From Thermococcus sp. 2319x1 (GTDB lineage: Archaea; Methanobacteriota_B; Thermococci; Thermococcales; Thermococcaceae): DNA of 64,000 nt. Shown piece by piece: positions 9,006 through 15,692 of this stretch (position 1 is the stretch's first letter; each line of letters starts with the position of its first letter). The position numbers and the translations under genes are program-made. The stretch is taken from contig NZ_CP012200.1 in the NCBI RefSeq assembly GCF_001484685.1, forward strand, positions 1,730,321-1,794,320, in the 5' to 3' direction. The notes below the pieces were generated by a model. The model was not told the DNA's origin. It did no database searches and was given only the letters and a program-made list of their open reading frames with translations.

Positions 9006-9343
9006 CCCCTCAACCTCCTTATCTCTTCTACATTAAGGGTCTTGTACTTCTCGTAGAGGTTTATAACAACACTCAAGGCCATCGCAGTTGTTGCAACGCC
9101 AATAACTATTGCCGTAAGAACCAGAGCTTGAGGAATTGGATCCACGGCTTTATCTGGAGTTATTCCCTCGCTAAGTATGGGGGCGCTTTTTCCGCTCACA
9201 TAGCCAACACTAATGAGCAGTAAATTAACCCCGGTTTCCATTATGCTGAGCCCAACGAGCATCTTAAGGACGTTCCTCTTTACCAACACTGCATAAAATC
9301 CGATAAGGATTAATGCGATTGAAGCAAAGTAGTAGGGGTTCAT
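9002..9343 (-). CDS. mbxG: MbxG, MrpC/NuoK-like subunit
   Basis: This 113-aa protein has three predicted membrane helices and matches MnhC/MrpC (NuoK family), including KMLVGLSIMETGVNLLLISVG, in which a buried Glu is typical of the family. It is part of the antiporter module between mbxF and mbxH, with four-base overlaps on both sides. Confidence 0.92.
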   Translation of the reverse strand: MNPYYFASIALILIGFYAVLVKRNVLKMLVGLSIMETGVNLLLISVGYVSGKSAPILSEGITPDKAVDPIPQALVLTAIVIGVATTAMALSVVINLYEKYKTLNVEEIRRLRG

Positions 9344-10053
9344 TGCCCTCCCTCCTCGGGCTCTTTAACCATGTTGTCAACGATTCCGGTAAGCTCAGTG
9401 CCGACCTTTATTCCGATTAGGGTGTAGATTATTGGTATGAAACCAGCACTGAAAAGTCTCCCTATATTTTCCCTTCCGATTCCCCATGTTTGCCATATCC
9501 AGTCAAAGAGGAAGTAGCCGCCTATTGCTAAACCTATAAGACCAACCGTAACGTAGCCAACACCGGCGAGACCTTCAAGGGGCTCAAAGATTTTGTGATC
9601 TATTTCGTAGACCGTAAAGGCCAAGTAGAGGAACAGGAACGCTGTTGCGATTGTTGCCCCGCCAGGGAATCCTCCACCCGGAGTCAGGTGTCCGTGGATG
9701 AAGATGTAAGCCCCAAAGAGCATTATGAAGGGTAAAAGGAGCCTTGCACCGGTTGTTAAAACAACGCTTCCCTCTGTTTTTGCAGTTCTCTCCCTCTTCT
9801 TTCTCCATAGAAGGGCGGCAACACCTGTGGAAGCTATGAACAGCACGGTAACTTCTCCCAGAGTATCAAAACCTCTGTAGTTAACGACCACAGCGGTTAC
9901 AGCGTTTACTGCTCCGGTTTCTTCCTTAACATGCTCGAGGTAATATTTGCCTACGAGCATTCTATCTTCTCCGAAGGGAACCTGGTCGAGGGCTTTTGCC
10001 ATCCAGAAACCTATTATCAAGATGAAAACTATGGCGAGGATACGCTTCACCAT
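9340..10053 (-). CDS. mbxF: MbxF, fused MbhE-like and MrpB-like subunit
   Basis: The 237-aa protein combines two modules. Residues ~1-90 match the small MbhE-type domain (NYRGFDTLGEVTVLFIASTGV). Residues ~100-230 match MrpB (LLPFIMLFGAYIFIHGHLTPGGGFPGGATIA). In the Mbh hydrogenase these are separate proteins; the fused form explains why mbx has no separate E gene. The ATG at 10053 overlaps the mbxD stop by seven bases; an ATG four codons upstream is an alternative. Confidence 0.88.
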   Translation of the reverse strand: MVKRILAIVFILIIGFWMAKALDQVPFGEDRMLVGKYYLEHVKEETGAVNAVTAVVVNYRGFDTLGEVTVLFIASTGVAALLWRKKRERTAKTEGSVVLTTGARLLLPFIMLFGAYIFIHGHLTPGGGFPGGATIATAFLFLYLAFTVYEIDHKIFEPLEGLAGVGYVTVGLIGLAIGGYFLFDWIWQTWGIGRENIGRLFSAGFIPIIYTLIGIKVGTELTGIVDNMVKEPEEGGQ

Positions 10054-10322
10054 CTCACCCACCATCCCGTGCCTTCTTCCTCACTCTCGTATCTCTCGGT
10101 TCTCTTTATTGCGAAGATGAAAACTGCAGCGCTCAGAGCGGCCCCTATAGCTGCCTCAACCATAGCCACATCCGGCGCCTGGAGGAAGAAGAAGGCTATT
10201 GAGGCGAATAAGCTTACTGCAGCCATTCCAACTACCGCCGCCAAAAGGTCTCTCCACTCAACCGAGAAGATTGCGGAGAGTATCATAAGAGCGGCTATAA
10301 AAATGGCAACCCAGTCACTCAT
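10047..10322 (-). CDS. mbxD: MbxD, DUF4040/MbhD-like membrane subunit
   Basis: This 91-aa protein has three hydrophobic segments and matches the MbhD/MrpA-C-terminal (DUF4040) domain, with FLQAPDVAMVEAAIGAALSAAVF as its conserved core. The frame extends 14 codons upstream into mbxC, but GGAGGT lies eight bases before the ATG at 10322, which overlaps the mbxC stop. Part of the antiporter half of Mbx. Confidence 0.9.
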   Translation of the reverse strand: MSDWVAIFIAALMILSAIFSVEWRDLLAAVVGMAAVSLFASIAFFFLQAPDVAMVEAAIGAALSAAVFIFAIKRTERYESEEEGTGWWVRW

Positions 10323-10728
10323 TCGTCTCAACCTCCTGGGAGGGTTCTTCCAAACTCTCTCCAATCTCTTCCACTTGCTCCAAAGAATAATTTGCCTCCT
10401 TGTACTTATCCACGACGCTGCCTTCCCATAAAGGCACTCCGCTCTTGTAAGCAGCCCTAATTAGTGCATGCGCCGCTATCGGATTTGTCAAAAGCAAAAA
10501 CACGGCAATTATCAAGGTCTTTGGAATCCATGAATAGCTCCCAACTTCTCCAATGGCCCATATCCCAGTTCCAATGATGACGCCAAGGGACCCCAAAGTA
10601 GCGCTCTTGGTTGCAGTTTGCATTCTGTTGTAAACATCGGGCATTCTAATGAGACCTAATGAAGAGAGCACATAGAAGAATGTTCCAAAGAGCACAAGGG
10701 CTTGGCCAATTATTGAGGCAACGCTCAT
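10315..10728 (-). CDS. mbxC: MbxC, MrpG-like subunit
   Basis: This 137-aa protein matches MnhG/MrpG: a first helix, then LGLIRMPDVYNRMQTATKSATLGSLGVIIG, and a third helix with LTNPIAAHALIRAAYKSG. The C-terminal ~35 residues are acidic and cytoplasmic. It overlaps mbxB by four bases. Confidence 0.92.
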   Translation of the reverse strand: MSVASIIGQALVLFGTFFYVLSSLGLIRMPDVYNRMQTATKSATLGSLGVIIGTGIWAIGEVGSYSWIPKTLIIAVFLLLTNPIAAHALIRAAYKSGVPLWEGSVVDKYKEANYSLEQVEEIGESLEEPSQEVETNE

Positions 10729-10973
10729 AGACCTCCCTCCATGTATCTGGCGAAGGCTATAACTCCAACGAAAGCAAGAACTGCATAAACTAACGCCACG
10801 TCAAGGAATATTGCTCTCCTGTAGTAGAGGGCAAACAGCACCATCAGCCCGGTGGTTAAAGTGGTCATTATGTCCACCGCAACTATTCTGTCGGCTGTCG
10901 TTGGTCCTCTGAAAAATCTGTACATGCTCAAAATAACCGCGATGGCTATTAGGTATAAATAAATCTCTATCAT
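10725..10973 (-). CDS. mbxB: MbxB, MrpF-like subunit
   Basis: This 82-aa protein with three predicted helices matches MnhF/MrpF (YRFFRGPTTADRIVAVDIMTTLTTG near residue 18). It belongs to the Na+/H+ antiporter module. It overlaps mbxA and mbxC by four bases each. Confidence 0.91.
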   Translation of the reverse strand: MIEIYLYLIAIAVILSMYRFFRGPTTADRIVAVDIMTTLTTGLMVLFALYYRRAIFLDVALVYAVLAFVGVIAFARYMEGGL

Positions 10974-11476
10974 TCGAAGATCACCTTCAGGAATTTTTCA
11001 AAGGGTTTTGTTATGTTCTCAGAAGCCCCCTCTACACTTTTGTCTTTAACATCAATCCAGTGGATGAAGTAGCGATCGCCCTTAACATCGAGGGTAATTG
11101 TGCCCGGGGTTAGGGTTATTGAATTGGCAAGAGCCAGCTTTCCAACGTTGTTTGTGAGAACCGTTCTGCACTCAACAATTCCCGGATTTATTGGCCTTTT
11201 TGGATGTAAAACACGGTATGCAACGTCCAGATTTGCCATTATCATTGCCCAAAGGAAGTAGGGTATGTACGCTATGAAATACAGCACCCTTTTCGGATTA
11301 AGGTTTTCTAAGCCTCTCTCTGTAAAAACTTCGTAGGTCAGCGCTCCAACCATTAATGAAAATATCGCCCCGATGGTGAGCTCTTGAGGATCAAGGCTGC
11401 TGGTTAAAAACAACCAAATAATAAACAATATCAAAACGGTGTAGATGTACCGGCTTATCTTGCTTGCTTCTCCCAT
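10970..11476 (-). CDS. mbxA: MbxA, MrpE-like subunit, first gene of the mbx operon
   Basis: The 168-aa MnhE/MrpE-family protein has two N-terminal helices, the segment VYRVLHPKRPINPGIV, and NSITLTPGTITLDV, a family signature. It starts the 9.7-kb mbx operon. A GGAGGG ribosome site lies about nine bases before the ATG, and the promoter with SurR-type sites lies just upstream. Confidence 0.92.
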   Translation of the reverse strand: MGEASKISRYIYTVLILFIIWLFLTSSLDPQELTIGAIFSLMVGALTYEVFTERGLENLNPKRVLYFIAYIPYFLWAMIMANLDVAYRVLHPKRPINPGIVECRTVLTNNVGKLALANSITLTPGTITLDVKGDRYFIHWIDVKDKSVEGASENITKPFEKFLKVIFE

Positions 11477-11521
11477 TTAACAACCCTCCACAAGCCAAGG
11501 TTGAAATTTTTTACACCTAAC

Positions 11522-11530
11522 GTTTCTAAC
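11522..11530 (-). promoter_or_regulatory. SurR-type site overlapping the predicted mbx transcription start
   Basis: The sequence GTTTCTAAC is an exact GTTn3AAC, the recognition motif of SurR, the redox switch of the sulfur response in Thermococcales. It lies about 25 bases downstream of the mbx TATA box, so it should cover the transcription start. Such a position is consistent with repression that is relieved when sulfur oxidises SurR. The site is seen directly; the binding is inferred. Confidence 0.65.
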
Positions 11531-11547
11531 CTTTATTGGGAGATTGA

Positions 11548-11557
11548 TATTTATAAA
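11548..11557 (-). promoter_or_regulatory. TATA box of the mbx operon
   Basis: On the minus strand TTTATAAATATC follows the BRE-like GATAAGG. It lies about 75 bases upstream of the mbxA ATG, and is bracketed by the two SurR-type sites. Confidence 0.6.
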
Positions 11558-11577
11558 CCTTATCAAAATACCAAAAG

Positions 11578-11594
11578 GTTAAAAACCAATGGTT
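11578..11594 (-). promoter_or_regulatory. extended SurR-type site upstream of the mbx TATA box
   Basis: GTTAAAAAC followed after exactly five bases (CAATG) by GTT gives the full extended SurR consensus GTTn3AACn5GTT. It ends about 20 bases upstream of the TATA box in the direction of transcription. The match is exact in all nine defined positions. Confidence 0.7.
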
Positions 11595-11704
11595 AAACAA
11601 ATAAAAACTTGCTTTCCTGAATTTAACATAAAGAAAAATCACCGACAAACCGTATCAAGATTATGGCCCAATGTGTACATCAAGATAATAAGTTAAAAGA
11701 GAGC

Positions 11705-12205
11705 TCAATAAATGGAAATACGCTTAACACCCTCAAGCTTCGATAGTTCATTTATCAGTTCTCCTGGAATAGGCTTCTCGGTGATTATGGTCAAAGTGGC
11801 CTCCGGATAAAGCTCCGGATCTTCTGCAACAACCTGTACAATGTTTATCCCTCTCTCTGCAATCTTTGATGCTATCTTTGCCAGTATCCCTATGGCCCTT
11901 GGCTCGGGCTCTATCTCTATGACTCCATATCCGACATGCCTTCCGACGAACTTCATATGAACTGTGGGCTCGAGGTTCGTGTATACCTCTCTAAGCTCCG
12001 GGATTTTTAGTATCATGGAAACAGTCTCCTTGACAACCCTTCTATCAACGTCGAGGGCCTTGGCTATTTTTGTGTACGGAACCTCTATGTTGCCGCATTT
12101 TATTTTCATATCATCCGAAACCTTGAGACCGTATTTCAATAACAGTTTTGCTATTTGCTTTCTTACCGGATACTCATCAAAGTAGTGCTCAATTCTGCCC
12201 CACAT
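11705..12205 (-). CDS. ACT-domain protein, predicted regulator of amino-acid metabolism
   Basis: This 166-aa protein has an N-terminal HTH-like segment (residues ~50-75, VPYTKIAKALDVDRRVVKETV) and a C-terminal ACT domain (~90-166, beginning GYGVIEIEPEPRAIGILAKIA). This is the archaeal COG2150-type arrangement, thought to sense amino acids. The start chosen is the ATG after GGGGTGG; the frame opens three codons earlier at GTG. It is monocistronic and its target genes are not evident. Confidence 0.8.
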   Translation of the reverse strand: MWGRIEHYFDEYPVRKQIAKLLLKYGLKVSDDMKIKCGNIEVPYTKIAKALDVDRRVVKETVSMILKIPELREVYTNLEPTVHMKFVGRHVGYGVIEIEPEPRAIGILAKIASKIAERGINIVQVVAEDPELYPEATLTIITEKPIPGELINELSKLEGVKRISIY

Positions 12206-12350
12206 TTTCCCCACCCCTGTTCATAATAGTTCATCATTAGACCGTTTGCTACAAAAGTATTAAAATGTTTCCATGCAGAACTGTGTCCAATTATAGTTTT
12301 ATAAGTTTTGCTAAAGTTTTAAAAGAGCATAACCATTAAAGGGGAACGTT

Positions 12351-13604
12351 ATGAGAATAAAGCTTCCAAATTCGTATTTTGAGGAAGTTGACAATAGCAT
12401 AAGATTAATCTGGAGAAACACCCTCTATGCTGATTTTGAAAAAGCCCTCCTTGAAAAGGCCATTAGAAGAAAATTTAGAGTTAAACCCGAAATTCACGTT
12501 GAGAATGGATACCTTGTAGTGAATACAGAAAGCGAAGAGATTGAAAAATTCATTGCCTTCTTCATTCAGAGCCACCTTGGAGAATTTTTAAGGAGCAGGT
12601 ACACGAGAAGAAAAGTGGTATACATCCACGAAGGGATGGAAGTTCCTCTTTTGGGATATAACGGATTTGGTTTGATAGATAGGGGGACTAATCTAATTCA
12701 AATCAGAGGCTCAACTGGGTGTAATGTCTCATGCATCTTCTGCTCCGTTGATGAGGGGCCATACTCAAGAACCCGGCTTCTTGATTACGTTGTTGATATC
12801 GACTATCTGCTGAAATGGTTCGATGAGGTTGCCAGGTTTAAGGGCAAAGGTCTGGAAGCCCATTTAGATGGGCAAGGTGAACCTCTGCTATATCCGTTCA
12901 TTGTAGAACTCGTCCAAGGGCTTAGGGAAAACCCAAACGTTAGTGTGATTTCGATGCAGAGCAATGGGGTGTTGCTAAACGATAAACTTGTTGAAGAGCT
13001 GGCAGAGGCAGGTTTGGATAGGGTAAACCTCTCAATTCACTCCCTTGATCCCGAAAAGGCAAAAATGTTAATGGGAATGAAGGAGTACGATCTCAACCAT
13101 GTTTTGGAGATGGCTGAGGCACTTGTAAATGCCGGGATTGACGTTCTTTTGGCTCCGGTAATAATTTTTGGGATAAACGACAATGAAGCGGAGAAATTTA
13201 TAGAGTTTGCAAGAAAAATTGGTGCCGGGAAAAGATGGCCTGCTTTGGGTTTCCAGAACTACGTCCCCTATAAGTTCGGGAGACATCCCACAGTAAAGTT
13301 TCTATCATTTAAAGAGTTCTACGCATGGTTGAGAACTCTTGAAGAAAAAACCGGGATGAGACCACTTGTTCTAAGACCAGAACACTTTGGGATGCACAGG
13401 AGAAAATTTATTCCCTTGCAGTTCCACACCGGAGAAGTTGTCAAAGCAAAAGTCATCCTCCCGGGAAGAATTGATGGAGAAATGCTCGGAACAGCAAGGA
13501 GTAGGTTAATAGAGATAATAAACACGAACGCAAAAGTTGGCGATGAAATTAAGGTCAAAATAGTGAGAACAAGGCACGGAATCTACGTTGGGACTCCCGT
13601 TTAG
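12351..13604 (+). CDS. radical SAM protein with C-terminal TRAM-like domain
   Basis: The 417-aa protein has an N-terminal ~100-residue domain, a radical SAM core with the [4Fe-4S] ligands Cys124, Cys128 and Cys131 (GCNVSCIFC), and a C-terminal beta-barrel of the TRAM type (residues ~360-417, GEVVKAKVILPGRIDG). A TRAM domain usually binds RNA, which suggests an RNA-modifying role, but this is inference; it resembles the uncharacterised archaeal family COG2100. The promoter has TTTTATAAG about 50 bases upstream. It is the last conserved gene before the mobile island that starts at 13.65 kb. Confidence 0.8.
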   Translation: MRIKLPNSYFEEVDNSIRLIWRNTLYADFEKALLEKAIRRKFRVKPEIHVENGYLVVNTESEEIEKFIAFFIQSHLGEFLRSRYTRRKVVYIHEGMEVPLLGYNGFGLIDRGTNLIQIRGSTGCNVSCIFCSVDEGPYSRTRLLDYVVDIDYLLKWFDEVARFKGKGLEAHLDGQGEPLLYPFIVELVQGLRENPNVSVISMQSNGVLLNDKLVEELAEAGLDRVNLSIHSLDPEKAKMLMGMKEYDLNHVLEMAEALVNAGIDVLLAPVIIFGINDNEAEKFIEFARKIGAGKRWPALGFQNYVPYKFGRHPTVKFLSFKEFYAWLRTLEEKTGMRPLVLRPEHFGMHRRKFIPLQFHTGEVVKAKVILPGRIDGEMLGTARSRLIEIINTNAKVGDEIKVKIVRTRHGIYVGTPV

Positions 13605-13648
13605 AAAAATTTATTAATTTCCAGCCCTATGTGGATATTTGAGGGAAG

Positions 13649-14007
13649 GCTCATCTACTTATTGTGGCTGAAAGGTTTTTAAGTTTTCTTCATGACAGGG
13701 GTAATTACAAACGACATAATCGCCCGAAGATTATTCTTACCAGACCAAGAAGAGTGTTACAGGACAATCAGACAAATCCGCTGGCCAAACGGAGTAGCTA
13801 ATACTGCGGCAGTAAAAACATTCAGAAGAACGGACACACGCCGAAAAGAGCCCAGAAATACCACTGCAAAAACTGCAGAAAACACTTCAACGACCTAACA
13901 AGAACAATATTCGACCACCACTTATGATTCTCTGAAGGAGGGTTTGGGGATTATTAATTCTCATGGTGGTTCTCAGAACTAATATCAACCAGAATATCTA
14001 GATGAGC
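13649..14007 (+). mobile_element. MITE-like remnant 1 of an IS1595/ISXO2-type element
   Basis: The 359-bp element is bounded by imperfect inverted repeats: GCTCATCTA at the left and TAGATGAGC at the right, with further matched TATT, TGG and TGA blocks over about 24 bp. Inside are the transposase N-terminus (MTGVITNDIIARRLFLPDQE), a frameshifted zinc-ribbon region still readable as QKYHCKNCRKHFNDLTRTIF, and a few C-terminal codons. The DDE core is missing, so it cannot transpose by itself. No target duplication is visible (flanks GAGGGAAG and GTTATTTT). It has the same orientation as remnant 2 at 18.5 kb. Confidence 0.8.
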
Positions 14008-14250
14008 GTTATTTTTAATCAACACTCTCGCTGTGAAAACAGCCCTCTCATGCCTTCTTTTTACACATGATTAAAATTTCATGTTTCTAAGGAAAATTAT
14101 TGTGGTCAAAATACGTGTATTGTCTCCAAACCCAGATGTTACAAATTGCTCCAAATGAAGCCCTCAGAAAGCTCCTTTTCAAGCCACTTAAAAGAATCCT
14201 CATATTGTCCCCAATTCGAGATGTTATTCCTCGTTTGCATTCAAGTTACT
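14008..14250. other. non-coding stretch between remnant 1 and mcrC
   Basis: About 240 AT-rich bases lie downstream of mcrC. An open frame of 61 codons on the plus strand (14100-14285) runs into mcrC antisense and has no recognisable family or ribosome site. No tRNA, repeat array or clear terminator is seen. Confidence 0.4.
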
Positions 14251-15678
14251 TCATGGATTCAGAAGATCACAAAGTGATTTCTTAAGTGATTCCCCAAATT
14301 TCTTCTCAATTTCCTCAATTTTAAGCTCCTTTTTGAGAGTTTCCATGTCATACACCATAACTAAGAGCTTCCTGCCATCAAAAAACATAGCACTACCAAC
14401 TGTGGCTTCATTGTCTTCTGTCTTAATGCTTGAGTTGTACGTATAGCTCTTGGGGAATATGAGGACAGTAGGTACTCTACTAACATCATATTTTTCCTCA
14501 AGAATCTTGGCATAAACGTAAACCTGCCTCAGCAAATCTGGACTAATCTGAAGTTTGCCCTCTTTAATCCCTAGGGGCCTGTATTTGGCATCTAATACTG
14601 CAACAGGAATGCTGTTCTTACTAATAATAAAATCAGGATACTGTTTTCTTGTTATTATGTTTCCTCCTTTTTTCTCATCAAATAAATTCAACTCTCTCTG
14701 ATACTCGACTTCATACTCTTGGAGGCTTTTCTTGAGCACCCACAGTATGAACCGCTCAAACAATTCATTCATGTCAACGAAGAATCCTCCAACTTCTTCT
14801 CCAGAAATGCCACCAAAAGATTTCAAAATAATCTTAACAAGGTTAAAGGGTTTTCTAAATCGATCATTGAGACGAGTAAAATGCACTTTTCTCAAATCAG
14901 CCTCAGTTATCCGTCTAAAACTCACACCATCAAACACCATCATGAGCTCGCTCAGCAACTTCTTGTTGGCCAGCCACATTGTTTTTGAGAGCGAAAACCG
15001 TATCGTTGCATAGAATATCTGGTTAAGGAGGTTGTCCTCACTGAACTCATGAAGTTCAACACTGAATGTGTGTCTTTTGTGAGGCAACTTCTTTATCTGC
15101 CTGCTAACCAGAAGTTTCCCCCTTAGAAACTTCTCTTCCTGCTGTATCTCTTGATATTCACGGTAGTAACCTTTCTGCACTTCCTCCCACAGGCTTTTTG
15201 CGAAAAGGTGAATAAATATTTCGAGGATGCTATTAGGAATTTTTGAGTATCTAAGGTTGGCCAATTCTACATCTCGAATTTTCAGACCATAGGACACGTT
15301 AAGCATGCGAATAAATGCTAAAAGAGCTTCTTTCTGGCCTTGATAGTTTTGTTGATTTGTGCAGTTCTTATTTGAACCTTTTGACTTGAAGACTTTAGGA
15401 AGCACTTGGATGAGCAAGTTATCAATGGTCGCAAAACCGACATAATGCCGAGCCCTTACTGCATCGCTGTAGAGAAGTAGGAATCCCTTATTTTCATTTA
15501 ACTCCGTTTCTTCTGGACTGTCATTGGACATTGATTTGGGAGGATTTCTGGCAAATGCCCTATTCAATTTCCTTAAACTTTTTTCTATCTCATGCTCTGA
15601 TATCCCCAGCTTTTTTGAGAGACACCCATAAGAAACTTCGTCATGCTCGTAGAGGGTTAAAATTTTGAAGGAAGGCAT
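14251..15678 (-). CDS. mcrC: McrC-like PD-(D/E)XK restriction endonuclease subunit
   Basis: This 475-aa protein has an N-terminal domain (~1-300) and a C-terminal PD-(D/E)XK nuclease fold. The nuclease residues are visible as Asp349 in QYPDFIIS and Asp363/Lys365 in VAVLDAKYRPL. In McrBC systems McrC binds the McrB AAA+ ring, stimulates its GTPase and cleaves DNA that carries modified bases. It begins 14 bases after mcrB and has its own GGGGAG ribosome site. The frame is intact, so the system may be functional. Confidence 0.88.
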   Translation of the reverse strand: MPSFKILTLYEHDEVSYGCLSKKLGISEHEIEKSLRKLNRAFARNPPKSMSNDSPEETELNENKGFLLLYSDAVRARHYVGFATIDNLLIQVLPKVFKSKGSNKNCTNQQNYQGQKEALLAFIRMLNVSYGLKIRDVELANLRYSKIPNSILEIFIHLFAKSLWEEVQKGYYREYQEIQQEEKFLRGKLLVSRQIKKLPHKRHTFSVELHEFSEDNLLNQIFYATIRFSLSKTMWLANKKLLSELMMVFDGVSFRRITEADLRKVHFTRLNDRFRKPFNLVKIILKSFGGISGEEVGGFFVDMNELFERFILWVLKKSLQEYEVEYQRELNLFDEKKGGNIITRKQYPDFIISKNSIPVAVLDAKYRPLGIKEGKLQISPDLLRQVYVYAKILEEKYDVSRVPTVLIFPKSYTYNSSIKTEDNEATVGSAMFFDGRKLLVMVYDMETLKKELKIEEIEKKFGESLKKSLCDLLNP

Positions 15679-15692
15679 AGAGCTCCCCTAAA

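Noticed and set aside
14100-14285. 61-codon open frame between remnant 1 and mcrC
   Set aside because: It has no ribosome site, no recognisable family, and overlaps the end of mcrC.
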